A DNA stretch of 64,000 bases from Paraspadella gotoi (GCA_051294375.1 JBJCIZ010000744.1:334206-398205), one strand, 5' to 3'. Positions 41,659-53,665 are shown, counted from the stretch's first letter. Notes: generated by a model from the sequence alone, not told the origin. Numbers and translations: made by a program.

Positions 41659-43550
41659 TCAACGCTTCCTCTTCCAACCTAAAGGCCAAGATCCAAAGTT
41701 AAAAAGCGAGAACTGATGTTCCTCCGAACAAAAGACAGTCGAGCCACCGGCGCCGCCGCAGTTTCTCGTGGTCTCGACGGAGGGCGAACCATTCGGACGA
41801 TATTTTATGTCGTAGAAGCTATTTTCGTCGTCGTCATATTCGTCCGTTCGATCCGGGACTCGATCCGGGGACTTTTTCCTTTTTTTTTCCCGCCAAATTT
41901 TCAAAAATTTCGACTCGAAGCTTTCGTCGTCGTCGTCGTCGTCATCTTCGTATCCATAGACTTCATCGTATTCATCTCCGCGGCCGTCGTCATCCCGTTC
42001 GTCATTCGCCCCGCCGCCGCCGCCGCTCCCGGTCCGATTAGCGGCGCCCTCGGCGTTCCAGTGGCCGTCGCCGCAGCGTCGGTCGTACGGCGGACATTTG
42101 CAGCGGCAATTGAGGTCGCGATAACCCTCGCCGCCGCAGCTGAGGGTCCTGTCGCAGTGGCTGCCGCAGCTGTACATCAGGTTGACCAACTTGGCGTCTC
42201 GGAAACTCAACTGTTGGGGGGGGGGGAAGGAGTGAGGAGGGAGGGGTACGAGAGGGCGGGAAAAGATGGATGGAATAGAAGTGTCGGATCTGCCCCCAAT
42301 CATTAGCGGTAATCAATTAATTATTTAATTCAAGTTAACTAATTAATTAGGTAATTAATTATTTAATTTGTCTTTTCGTCACTAACTACAAAAAAAGCAA
42401 TGACGATGACGATGGCAACGACGACAATAATGACGATAACGATTGACTTGATTGATTGATTAATTGATTGAATAATTAATTAATAGTTAAATTGATTAAT
42501 TGAATAATTAATTAATAGATAAATAGATTGATTGATTGAATAATTAATTGATTTATTAATTAATACATCTTGCATTTACATTTAATATAAAATAAAAAGA
42601 AGCATTAGAGAGCATTAGAGAAACCGGTTTTTTTGTTTTTTCCATTTAAACTCATTTCCACTCCAACGATTCCATCGAAACTTCATATCCAGCTCAATCA
42701 CACAGTTTCCTACCCACGCACGAAATTTCAAACCAATCCAACCATCCAATCACGAGTAATTGGAGTTTTTTGCTAAGGTGGGACGGAGAGTCGGACGGAC
42801 GGACGGATGGACCGACGGACGGAGGGACGCCTGTCAAGTCAAGTCAAGTCAAGACGGAGGGACGAACATCATTTTTATTGCATAATTTATCATAATTCGA
42901 GGTTCTGACATGATTTAAGTGAATGCCCGACAAAATTTGGTAGGGAGTCCGACGGACCGACAAAGTGAATTATAGAGTCGAAATCTGCTACAAGCAGATC
43001 CGTCTAAAAATGTTCCGCAATTTTTGAATAACTTGAAGACAGTTTATTTGTATTTCTTTCTACTCGGCGCGACTAATTCAATTATCACAAATAATAAACC
43101 GCAATATAGTTTAAAATTGGTACAACCAATATAGAAATTATCCCATATCAACAAATAAACTTTCTTCACAATTTGGCCAAGTTACGGTGGGCTAGAATTT
43201 CCATAATACATTGACAAACAAAATACAAAGTTAACTGTAGACCTGACATGACAAGAGTGCCCTCAAAAGACTGACCCCTTTCCTCTGCCCGATCCGATCC
43301 TGGACGCTTCGGTCCTTGGTCCGAATCGTGACCAGCTTGTCCCTATCTTTGCTGAACGCGTTCTTCCCGTAGTGCATTATGGAATCGTAATCGTAAGGAA
43401 TCCCTTCGCTGTTGATCTCGTATCTGTTGTACTTGGAAAATTGATGGATAGGATCGAAATCTAACTCGCGGCGAACGTTCTCCGCGATGATGGTCACGTA
43501 GTCGTCGCGGTCGGGCCGGTCTGTTCGTGATGGAGGCCTGAAGGGTGACA

Positions 43551-43624
<74 letters not shown>

Positions 43625-43710
43625 AGGGGGGGAGAGGGAGAGAAAAGGGGGAGAGAGAGAGAGAAGGGAGAGGGAGAGAAAGGGGGGAGAGAGAGGAGAG
43701 AGAGAGAGAG

Positions 43711-43756
<46 letters not shown>

Positions 43757-45228
43757 TGGGGAGAGAGAGAGAGAGGTTTTTTTTGTGTGTCTATTTTTAT
43801 GTGTGTGTATTTGTATGTGTATTTGTGTGCGAGTGCGTTTCTCTTTGTTTATTTATTTGAGCGTGCGTTTTTATTGTTTAAAAGTCCCAAAGAATTAACA
43901 AGCCGGCTAAAAGTTTAAAAGTTAAAATTTAAAAAAAAAAAAAAGTTAAAACCATCAGAATTTATTCCTAGAGAAAAAAAAAGAGAATAAAAAAAAAAAA
44001 AAACAAAACAAGAAAGAGGAAGAAAAACTGTGAACGGGAACCGACCGAGGGCGTGGCCGATCTCGTGGACGATGACGCCTTTCGTCCGACAGGGTCCAGC
44101 GCCGAGAGTGATCTTGTTGTGTTCCACCATCCCAACGTGGGACCAGCAACTGGATCGACAGGAGAGGATAGGGGAGAGAGAGAGAGAGGGAGAGAGAGAG
44201 AGAGGGAGAGAGAGAAATCATGGTAAATATCTTCGGTCAAATTGACTGGCCAATCGATCGGTGTAACAGTATAATTTTTGGAAAAATTGATATAAATTAC
44301 AATAAAGGTTTGTATGCTTAGCAATTTCTAAATAATACTTTACCCTTTCCCGTCCTGAATGACGACGTGTCGACGATGTCCCAGTTTCGCCGCGACGGTT
44401 TTAGAGTAAGGAACGAATCGGAGACACGTCTCGCGCTCCCACTCTCTGAAGGGTTAGTTTATAATTAACTGACTTATACATAACATATACAAAGGCGGAA
44501 CAAGTTAAGAACTAAGAGTTCTGTAATTTAAATTTTAACAAATTTAAAAAAATTTAAGATTTTATGTATAGTCAATAACATAACAATTTCAGAGGTTATT
44601 TTTTTTCTAATTCAGAATTTTTCAAAACGAATCCTGGTTGAGCTTGAAAAAATAAAATATTACTATAAAAATATAAATATTACTATAAAAATAAATATTA
44701 CTATAAAAATTATAGTATGACGATGATGCTGATAATTTTTAAGGGTTTTTTCCTTATTTAACCCATTTATCATCGAAATATTGAAAAACTTATACTTATA
44801 CTTTTTATGGGCTATCTGAATCCATTCTTAAAAAATAATTATCATTTAAATATTTAAATGATTCAATGTTATACTTTGTTTCACTAGTAAAAAAAATTGC
44901 TAGTAAATAATGATTAAATATGGTGGACTTATGGCAACAGCCGGGTTGCCTGTGATGCCCATTGGGATGGGGTATCTCACTGTTGGCTTTGGGGGCTTCC
45001 GACCCTCAGTGACGCCTCCAGTCACTGGCGCGGTTACCCTAGGACGGTCTCGCTTTGCCAACGCAGAGGGAAGTCGTTAGGACTGTGGATGGAACACTAC
45101 ACCTGGGATGGTGTGTTCCCCCTCTGAGCCAATGGATTTGGCTGAAGGACGTGAGGCGGTGTGAATATACCACCACAGACTAATGATTTTTTTATTCCAG
45201 AACTTCTAATGATAAAATTTTGGCAGAG

Positions 45229-45300
<72 letters not shown>

Positions 45301-46192
45301 GGAGGAAGAGAGAGGAGCAGCATCGATAAAATATAAGAACATCAAGCAACTTCAGCAGCTAGTAAAGCAAAGACCAACAACTACAGCGACCAAATAAAGC
45401 AAAGACCAACAACCCAGTAGCATCAATTCCGCTCGCCTCATGGCGGCGTCGATGTTCCTCTTATCCAAAGCCGAGAAATGATCCTTCAAGATGTAAGGAA
45501 CGACGCCGTCAATCCAGCGGTACTGCGTTTCACGGAGACCGGCGCGACGATGACGCCGGCTGAGCGAGAGACGCCGACGCTGGCGCCGTTTTATAACTGT
45601 TAAGAATTGGTTTGAGTAATAAGTTTAACGTAAATATCACTAATAAAGTATTAATAAATTCTTATGGAATTTATATCCTCTTGATGGTTGTATTTTTTTA
45701 ATTTTTAAAACTATCGCCGCGAATTTTTGTTTTATAAAAACGGTTTCAACGGTTTCAATCAGTTATATAAATATATATAAAGTGAGTGAGTGAGTGAGAG
45801 AGAGAGAGAGAGATATGACTACGTTCCTAATCATTTTTTTTTTTTCATGATAAAAATAGTTTTCCCTGTTTCGCGACCACCTCACCGGAATCCTCGTCGC
45901 GGAGAAATCGGTACTTGGGATCAAGCCTCGTCTCGTAGAAAACGGTACTTCGGTAGAGATCGATCTGCTGCTGCTTCGTCAACATCATGTCGAGCTCGCG
46001 AAGAGAATGTCCTTCCGCCGCCTCCTCTGAATCCACCCGCGCCACGTTGTCAAATCCGGGTGGTGTTTCTTCGCCCGAAAAACCCGTATGTAACTCGAAG
46101 GCGCGGGAGATGAGCTCGTCGACGGTGGGTCCGGCGAGGGCGTGCTCGGGTAGGAGGAAGAGGAAGAGGAAGACAGGGAGGTGGCGAAACAT
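41659..46192 (-). CDS. Secreted astacin-family zinc metalloprotease
   Basis: Minus-strand exons: 46192-45886, 45596-45437, 44445-44344, 44149-44046, 43537-43276 and 42210-41659, about 495 residues. It has a signal peptide (MFRHLPVFLFLFLLPEHALA), a propeptide, a very basic linker (IKRRQRRRLSLSRRHRRAG), then the mature start YRWIDGVVPY. The zinc motif HEIGHALGLHHE (about 218-229) and the Met-turn SIMHYGKNAFS are intact. TCLRF and CWSHVG carry the expected cysteines. After the protease domain come a cysteine-rich segment (SCGSHCDRTLSCGG, CRCKCPPYDRRC) and a long acidic tail. Exon 2 ends in ATGAG followed by GC, so its intron is GC-AG. Exon 5 is one base short just after HHEQT, breaking the frame before RPDRDDY. 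Astacins cleave secreted or matrix proteins after zymogen activation; the substrate here is unknown. Confidence 0.88.
42300..43030. repeat. Dispersed AT-rich repeat, second copy of 1915-2730
   Basis: It shares block order with 1915-2730, ending in GTCGAAATCTGCTAC and CGTCTAAAAATG. It lies in the last intron of the astacin gene. The end resembles 34167-34240 and 61660-61722. Confidence 0.65.
43105..43205 (-). repeat. Dispersed repeat family A, short diverged copy
   Basis: It has AAATTGGTACAACCAATATA and a CAAATAAACTTTCTTC segment, then diverges. It lies just downstream of astacin exon 5 in the intron. Confidence 0.5.
43552..43780. repeat. Long (GA)n-rich array
   Basis: About 230 bp of GA repeat with GGGGGAGAG interruptions. 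It begins about 15 bp from the acceptor of astacin exon 5 and forms, on the minus strand, its upstream CT-rich tract. Confidence 0.9.
44925..45175. repeat. GC-rich repeat insertion in an astacin intron
   Basis: About 250 bp of GC-rich, non-coding sequence with CCAGTCACTGGCGCGGTTAC and an end GAGCCAATGGATTTGGCTGA. A shorter relative of the end lies at 37845-37910. It is probably a SINE or similar element; no tRNA head was recognised. Confidence 0.5.
45230..45296. repeat. (GA)n microsatellite
   Basis: About 64 bp of GA repeat in the astacin intron between exons 2 and 3. Confidence 0.95.
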
Positions 46193-46583
46193 ATTTGTTA
46201 ATCTTTGACGTCCATATTGGTTTAAGTCAAATACGAAAACGAGCATTGTCGACGATTTTCAAGTTATGGATAATTATTTTCTTTAAGACGAGAGGCAAAT
46301 AGATGTTTTTTTTTTGTTTTTTTTATTCTTCTTTCACTTTTTTGTTGGGTTGCGATTAATTCTTTGCTTTTCTTTCTTTCTTTTTTTTTTTTCAAAAACC
46401 TCAAGCTTTTAAATTTTGTCTAATCCGTGATTGGAAAGCGCCCAGGATTTTCCTCTCTCAGAATTAAAATGTTTTGCTAATTTAACGACTACATGTCGTA
46501 CTCAACGTATAATTTTTTTAATGATTCTAGTATTAAAGAAAGCCGAATAACTTATAATTTCGTTCTGTATTGTATAATATATA

Positions 46584-46785
46584 GGAAGCCAGGTACTCTG
46601 GGAGTGAATAAACGAGACTGTGAGAGAGTCTTGATTGAAAGCTTGCAGGGACCTGCTATGTCATTATCTTGTAAGAGTGATGGAGGCCTTAAACCACCAA
46701 AGCCTGTCCAAAGTCAGGGGCAAGATAGCTTATTTATTAAATGAATGGATAATTTTTATATTGGTTGTACCAATTTCATATATAA
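46584..46785 (+). repeat. Dispersed repeat family A, full-length copy
   Basis: It runs from GGAAGCCAGGTACTCTGGGA to TATTGGTTGTACCAATTTCA. It is very similar to the copy at 47029-47213, so the family was active recently. Confidence 0.8.
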
Positions 46786-47028
46786 TGTCTATAGTGCGTT
46801 TTACAATATCCAAAAATTACATTTTTGTAGCGTTGAAAACATTTTTCGAATACATAAAAAGTTATTTTAAGCTTTGGTTTGAAATTGCGAATACATTATA
46901 CAAAAATTATAAATTTATTTATGAATTTCAATTTGTCCGGTCTCGAATTATATTACTAATGTGTTTAAAACGAAATCTTGTAAAATTAAAAAAACATGCG
47001 AATTGTAAATATTTTCCACTTCATTGAT

Positions 47029-47213
47029 AGGGAAGCCAGGTACTCTGGGAGTAAATAAACGGGACTGTGAGAGAGTCTTGATTGAAAGCTTGCAGGGACC
47101 TGCTATGTAATTATCTTGTAAGAGCGATGGAGGCCTGTCCAAAGTCAGGGGCAAGATAGCTTATCTATTAAATGAATGGATAATTTTTATATTGGTTGTA
47201 CCAATTTCATAGT
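47029..47213 (+). repeat. Dispersed repeat family A, full-length copy
   Basis: Same boundaries as 46584-46785, with a small internal deletion after GGAGGCC. No gene is visible from 46200 to 48400. Confidence 0.8.
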
Positions 47214-48419
47214 AATTATCATCCTTAAAGTTAAACTCCTCCTAATTTCAAAATGTTATTTTATTTATCTAATAATAATTCGGCAATGACGACACTCTTC
47301 CGCTAGAATCCGACACCAACACTACGAGCGACGGAAACAAAAGGCCTCATCGAGATTCTCTTCAAATCCTCCCGCTTTTTCTTTCTCAAAAAATTCATGA
47401 ATCGTCGAAAAAAATTTCAGTAGTTCGGATTAGGAAATCTCACCTCGTTAACCACCCGCTCGTTTAATAGAATCGAACTCGAAGAAGGATCGTAGTGGAA
47501 CTTATCTCGGAAGATGCGATCACGAATCAACAGATTTTCAGAAGATCGAGCGTGTTGTTTCGTAACCTCGGTGTCTAGGCCATGTAAACAATACCTTTGT
47601 TTGGAGATCGTTGCTTTGTCTGGCCAGGCTCGTTGAAAGAAAAAATCCCGTTTTAGTCATTCTTTTCGAGGACTTTCTCCGCGAGTCGATTCACACTTTG
47701 TCAGCAAAAAAGTAAAGTCCAGACCATCGTCTGGATAAAGAATAAAGAATATTTTTTTCTTCATTTATGTACAAATCGGTTTTGTTACGTTCCTAAATTA
47801 TAAAGCACGACGGGGAAAAAAAATTCCCGAGAATGTAAATTCTTTTTCCGGCGCCTGTCAGTCGCTCTCCAACGAGGCAACGAAAACCTGATCAGTGATC
47901 ACAAACTGCGACGTTTACTTGACCCATTAAAAATTTCATTTTTTAAAATATTTAAAACATTTTTTAAATAAATCGATCCGTTTGTTACTCTTTTGATTGC
48001 ATATTCTGTCTTAGCCTCTGACTTTGAACTTAATTTTTAATGCTCTCCATAATGTGTCCATTCAAATTTATCAGAATGTGTAAAATTGTTGTCTTGTCAT
48101 TTTCCTTTCAGAAAAAAAAAGCGTGCAATAATAATGAAATGCTGTTTAAATATAAGTTTGCAACGTTTTATTTAAGCATTTTTTAGCTTGATACTCCTGC
48201 GATGATATTCAAGTGTATTATTCTTTTCCAGCTTGTAGCATCTCTTGGCCTGCGGTAAACAACCCAAGTATTGCGTTAGAAATTCCGTGCCGCTTCTTGT
48301 TTGAACTAAAGTATCAATAATAAGAGAAAATAAACTTTAATAAACTGAAAAAGAAAAAAATCGTGGGCAAACGTCGCGACTCCGTCAAGAACCGATCGTC
48401 CTCTCCCCCCGCGCCGGTT

Positions 48420-49124
48420 ATGGCGACCAGTCCCAACTGCAGCGCCGTTCGTGCTTTGAATCTCGAATACAAGTCGCTCCAGGACGAGCCCGTCGAGGGA
48501 TTCCGCGTCTCCGCCTCCGAGGAGAATTTGTTCGAGTGGGAGGTGGCCATCTTCGGCCCTCCTCAGACGCTCTACGAGGGCGGGTACTTCAAGGCGTCCA
48601 TGAAGTTCCCCAACGACTACCCCTACTCTCCGCCCTCGATGCGGTTTCTCACCAAGGTGTGGCACCCCAACGTCTACGAGACCGGCGATCTCTGCATCAG
48701 CATCCTCCACCCGCCCGTGGACGATCCTCAGAGCGGGGAGTTACCGTCCGAGCGCTGGAACCCCACGCAGAACGTGCGGACGATCCTCCTTAGCGTGATA
48801 TCCCTCCTCAACGAGCCCAACACCTCCTCGCCCGCCAACGTCGACGCCTCCGTCATGTTCCGCCGGTGGAAAGAGTCAAAGGGAGCGGACAAGGAGTACG
48901 AGAACATCGTGCGGAGACAGGTGCTGGCAACCAAAGCCGACGCCGACCACGACGGCGTCGTCGTCCCCACCACCCTCGAAGAGTATTGCGTCAAACCCAA
49001 GCCCTCGCTTCACCGCGACCACGACGACATCGACTTCGACGATTTCGACGACTTTGACGACGACGACGAAGAAGAGGAAGAAGCCGCCACCGATCCTGAA
49101 GACTCTGGCAACGGGGAGAGTTGA
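48420..49124 (+). CDS. UBE2R: Ubiquitin-conjugating enzyme E2 R (CDC34-type), intronless
   Basis: A single exon of 234 residues covers the complete family length. It has the E2 fold with HPNVYETGDLCISIL, where the Cys is the ubiquitin-thioester site. It also has the CDC34-specific insert (PPVDDPQSGELPSERWNP) and an acidic tail (DFDDFDDDDEEEEE), which in this family binds cullin-RING ligases. I use ATG at 48420 (MATSPNCSAVRALNLEYKSL), as it matches the family start. The frame is open upstream to GTG at 48363 without an ATG. CDC34 charges and passes ubiquitin to SCF substrates in the nucleus and cytosol. Absence of introns in an intron-rich genome suggests a retrogene, with the coding sequence kept intact. 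Confidence 0.93.
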   Translation: MATSPNCSAVRALNLEYKSLQDEPVEGFRVSASEENLFEWEVAIFGPPQTLYEGGYFKASMKFPNDYPYSPPSMRFLTKVWHPNVYETGDLCISILHPPVDDPQSGELPSERWNPTQNVRTILLSVISLLNEPNTSSPANVDASVMFRRWKESKGADKEYENIVRRQVLATKADADHDGVVVPTTLEEYCVKPKPSLHRDHDDIDFDDFDDFDDDDEEEEEAATDPEDSGNGES

Positions 49125-50960
49125 AACTGTCACGTCCTCCCTCTCCCCCCTTTTGGAAGGCGGCGATGGAGACGGCGGGGAGGAGGGATCTGATAAGGGA
49201 CGGGGGGAGTGCCGTTCTTCTATCCTTTTCGTCGAAATTGGGAGGGGGGAACTTGTTGCTATAGCCTAAATTTTGTACAGATTGTAGACCAGACCTCGTT
49301 TTAGCTAATGTAGCGTGACTTACGCGGTACAGTTGGTTTTTTTTTGTTTTTTTTTTTCGTGAGCTAATTCAGATCTCGAAGCTTTCTCGAGCATATTCTC
49401 GCTTGATTTGCAGGTATTCCCGCTTGATCAGTAAGTCTCGCTGTGCAACGTTATACTTTATGTATAATACGGATCAAAGATAACACAAGTACTAAACTTT
49501 TTTATATGTAACTTTGACCGACTCACGATTGTTTTCGTTTCATCTTCTGCATATAATAAGTACAGTGTTAACCTGCGTTTTCATTTGAAAAAAGAAGTAG
49601 ACGTCATTTTCAAGCTGTTTATTTTTTTCTAAAGAGATTTTTGAATCCCTTTTTATTTGTTTTCACAAATCTACGCAGGTCAATTAGATTATCATTGTGG
49701 GGAATATTATAAAACTTATTGATTTAATAATAATGAAAAAAATGATTTATTTTCGTTAAGACGGTAATTTCAAATAGATCCATAGATAAGAATTCAATTG
49801 GTGAATTTTGAATTAGGAATTAATTTTTCCTATAACAATATTTATCGAAGTTTATTTTGATTTAGGCGTTCGGTTTATAGCATATTGTTTGCAAATTTAA
49901 AAACAAAATTAAATTCTATTGGAGCTAATTTTTGTTTAGAATTATTTCCATACTTAAGGGGGAAGATTATTTATATTTTGTATCCATCTGCATATATAAG
50001 TTATTTGAAACGAAATTTAAGTTAGCCTGAATTATCTGACGTAGTGGTGTGGTGCACGAGGTCAAAACCCATTAAATTTATCATATTGACGTTTAGCACA
50101 ATGCTGAGAATTATCAGCAATTTAAAAATAATCTGTTATCATATAACATCGCTATTGATTTAAAGAGAATTTCAGTTATTCCCGGTTTAACTTATTTTGA
50201 TCGTAGTTTTCTATCCTAAGTGATTTCGAACAAAGACTTCAACAGGGAGTTTTTTTTTGCTATTTGATATGATCGTCCAGTTTTTACATGTCATTTACAC
50301 ATAAATCTATGAGGTTACGACTTCTATTTATCTTTTGAGGTTTTGTAGAGTTTAGTCGTAACTTTTTAGCCTGTTTTCATAACAGCTGGATAGACCGATA
50401 TTCGCTACTTTGCACTTCACTCAGTATAGTAGAAGTCGCTTATCCACAGGCTAGGGTTGGCCGCTAGGCTGCTTGCTAATTCATAAGTACTTAGATTTAA
50501 CTTTAAGATAGTCTTCTAATTTAGACGATACCCGGAGCCGTGACTGAAACAAACTGATGTTGCCTCGAACGTGGACCGTATCTCTAGGGACTTATTTTTT
50601 TTACTTAGTCGAAAAACTGGAAAGAAAAACCTGTTTGGACTACGTTTACTTTCACGATTGTGCAGGTAGATGGTTACGAATTAAACATAGTTCTGTTAAT
50701 TGTTTCGAGATTAAAACAAAATTTTAACGAAGCACGTCTACTACTGGTTGCAAGTATGTTTGCATTTTATCACTTTGACATTTACTCTTGGTAGAGAATT
50801 GACATACCTGCTCAAATTGAGTTACGTAGATACCTTTGAGTGATCAGTCGGAGTTTTTTCCACGAATTTAAAATAAATTTTTAAAGGTCGATGCTCTCCA
50901 TTTTGGTGGTTCACTTCAAGTTCAACTGAATTAAGGATGTCAATTCGAAGTATTATGATG
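49125..50960 (+). other. Probable 3' UTR and spacer after the E2 gene
   Basis: The stop codon is followed by a G-rich stretch and AT-rich DNA. I see no repeat array, gene or convincing poly(A) signal. Low repeat content makes this one of the plainest stretches in the window. Confidence 0.4.
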
Positions 50961-50961
50961 A

Positions 50962-51061
50962 TGGAGGCCTTAAACCACCAAAGCCTGTCCAAAGTCAGGG
51001 GCAAGATAGCTTATTTATTAAATGAATGGATAATTTTTATATTGGTTATACCAATTTCATT
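50962..51061 (+). repeat. Dispersed repeat family A, truncated copy
   Basis: Only the half from GGAGGCCTTAAACCACCAAA to the ATTGGTTATACCAATTTCA end is present, about 200 bp upstream of the GDI-like gene. Confidence 0.75.
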
Positions 51062-51268
51062 CGAATTGTCAGGTACAAAACTGTTTAGAAAATGTTGAGT
51101 GTTGTAAATATTTGTACAATAATCATGATAATCCTCTAAATCTTCTATTTGTAGTGGAAGTATGGAATAGGAAAAAAAAAGAGTATGTTATTCTTTGACT
51201 AATTAAGGACCGTAAACTAAAGGTCTGGTTCACGAGCTCCCCAACTTTTTTCCCCAGTCAAAATAAAG

Positions 51269-52838
51269 ATGAACGATACCTACGACGTTATAGTCCTTGG
51301 CACTGGTCTAAAGGAATGCGTCCTTGGCGGTATTATGGCCGCCAGACAGAAAAAAGTTTTGCAATTAGACCGAAACGACCGTTACGGCGGCGAATCGGCT
51401 ACTATCACTCCTTTGGAGGACTTCTTCGGAATATCACGCGGTGGACCAGCTCCTGGTGAAGCGCGGATAGTGGGAAGAATGGATGAGGGTTATATTTTTA
51501 ATCTTGGTAAAATCTTGGATTTTCCCTTCTTATGAGTAACATTGTAAAAATTATTATTATATATACCTATCACTAAAACCTATCACTTAAATGAAGCCAC
51601 CTTGGTATTCGAGGACGTTCTTTTTCACGGTATCACATCGATCCATATACAGTAATTAACTGTATTTGAAAGTTTTTTAACTTTTCCCGGCTGAAATGCT
51701 TGGACCTGGTCGCAATTAGAAGGTGAATTTAATTTCTAAAAGCTTCATGTCACGGGGTAAAATGATAAAACTACTCATCCACTCTCTGGTCACGCGGCAT
51801 GTCGAGTTCAAGATCATCGGAGGAAGCTTCGTGACGGAGGCCAATGGTGCTAAGCCGTTCCACATCCCCGCTTCATAAAAGGAGGCTTCTGCCTGCTCCA
51901 TTATGGACGTTCTCGAGCGGCGGAGGCTCAGAACTTTCTTTCCCTTTTGTGCCGAGTATATTGAGGACGATCCTGCGACGTGGAAAGGCTTCGATGCGCA
52001 GGTGACAACCATGACCGAAGTTTACAAAAAATTCGGGCTGAAGCAGGCAATTATGAAATACATGGGATACGCTCTTTGTCTTTACTCCAATGACGCATAC
52101 AAAGATCTATCGTGTGGAGAAACGCTTAATCGGATCTGTTTGTACATGGATTCCTACCAGCAACTGGGCAAAAGCCTCTACATGTACCCCTTGTCCGGGC
52201 TGTCCGCGATTCCGAAGGGCTTCGCCAAGATCTTGCCGGTCTTCGGCGGACTCTACGCTCTGAATAAATCTTTCCAAGGCTTTGTCTATGGGGACGATGG
52301 GAAAGTGCGCGGTATCAAGTCGGAGGGAAAGTTGATCGAATCTTCGCTGATCTTTTGCGATCCCTCATACGCGAGGGACAAGTGCCGGATGATCGGGCGC
52401 GCGGCTCGTGCCATAAGCATTCTGGATCACGTGATCCCCGGGACCGAAGCGTCTTGTCAAATCGTGATCCCCCAAAATCAGGTCGGACGGAAGAACAACA
52501 TCTTCGTCAGTTGCGTCTCTTTCGAGCAAGGGTCGGCGCCGGAGGGGTTCTATCTGGCGACTGTCTCCACAGAAATGGAAACGGACGATCCATTGGCCGA
52601 ACTCCAGCCGGGTTTGGACCTTTTGGGCGAGGTCGTCGTGAAGTTCGTTGAAGTCCGGGATCTCCTCGAGCCGTTGGAAGACGGGAGGGCCGACAACGTG
52701 TTCGTAACCAAGTCTTGTGACGCGGCGACGCATTTCCGCTCGGACTGCGAAGATATTCTGAAAGTTTACGAGCGGGCCGTCGGGAAACCGTTTGACTTCT
52801 CGAAGGTCAATGGGGAAGATTTGGAAGAAGTGAAATGA
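51269..52838 (+). pseudogene. Rab GDP-dissociation inhibitor-like gene with broken frame
   Basis: Two coding segments are clear. Segment 51269-51506 starts [20 protein letters not shown] and includes [17 protein letters not shown]. Segment 51720-52838 includes NLISKSFMSRGKMIKLL, then GLSAIPKGFAKILPVFGG and IPQNQVGRKNNIFVS. Together they span the whole GDI family. GDI extracts GDP-bound Rab proteins from membranes. Two defects are visible. TAA at 51876-51878 interrupts the second segment in frame, and the only good donor of segment one (51507) is not in phase with the second segment's acceptor (51719). The 311-residue frame after the stop is otherwise clean, so the damage is recent, or is an assembly error. 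Confidence 0.8.
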
Positions 52839-53144
52839 TCGAGAAAACGATTGTAAAATTGCAAGATGCTCTTACTTATTATAAAATTGAAAATCCTTAT
52901 TACTATACCGAAACAGGGTTGGCATTAAAAAACCCACCCAAAAAAACACAAAAAAAAAACCCAGGTTTTTTTTAAATAATAGTTCTCTTGCAGTAAAAAC
53001 ACCAATTTATAGTAAAAAAGAGAAACGAACATTTAATCAGATTAAACTTATATCTAATTGCAACAATGAAATAAAATATTGAAATGTAGCCTTCAAAGAT
53101 TAGTGGAACTAGTCGAATTAAACCAAACTATAGTTTTGTTTTGT

Positions 53145-53364
53145 CTAAACTGACGAGTTGAATATTTCAAAAGCGTTCCCAGCAGGATCAGTACCAACGA
53201 CTTCAGAAGAAACGCCGGCGAATATTCGACTGATATCCAAGCCGACATCAGAACCTCCCTTTTTGTCGTTTTCTAGTCCGCGATTTCTGTCGCCGACTTC
53301 TTTGGTGTAGAAACTTCCGTCGGCGACGTACGCGACTTTGACGTTCGTCGCATGACCGGGGATT
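53145..53364 (-). CDS. Terminal coding exon of an unrecognised gene
   Basis: A minus-strand frame of 72 residues plus stop begins after a CCCAG acceptor at 53365-53366. It includes GHATNVKVAYVADGSFYTKE and DISRIFAGVSSEVVG. Base composition is exon-like and there is no start codon, so it should be the last exon of a larger gene to the right. A possible upstream exon is the GC-rich patch at 54535-54660, but I could not fit phases. No family recognised. Confidence 0.4.
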
Positions 53365-53574
53365 CTGGGCCGTTTTAAAAATAAAAAAGCTGAGAACTAC
53401 AGGCGTTCGAATCCTATCTTTAACGCTTTTTCACAAAATTTAGATTGCCCTGGAATAACGAATGACCACAAATCTACATTTTTTCCTTTAAATAACCCGC
53501 TCGGTTATTTTTTATATTTTTTTAAGATCATTTTATGCAAAAAAAAAACTGGGAAGGGGAAAAAAAGTTTTATT

Positions 53575-53665
53575 ACAAATTCATTTCAAAAACTACCCTT
53601 AACCCAAAACCACCCCTAACCCAAACCACCCCTAACCCAAACCAGCCCTAACCCTAACCACTAGA
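53575..53665. repeat. CCCTAACCCAAACCA telomere-like tract
   Basis: Short array of ACCCCTAACCCAAACC units ending CCCTAACCCTAACC. It lies on the spacer side of the orphan exon. Confidence 0.7.

Noticed and set aside
48363-48419. Upstream extension of the E2 frame (GKRRDSVKNRSSSPPAP)
   Set aside because: It begins at GTG with no ATG, and family members start near the ATG at 48420; it is more likely 5' UTR, though an upstream exon cannot be excluded.
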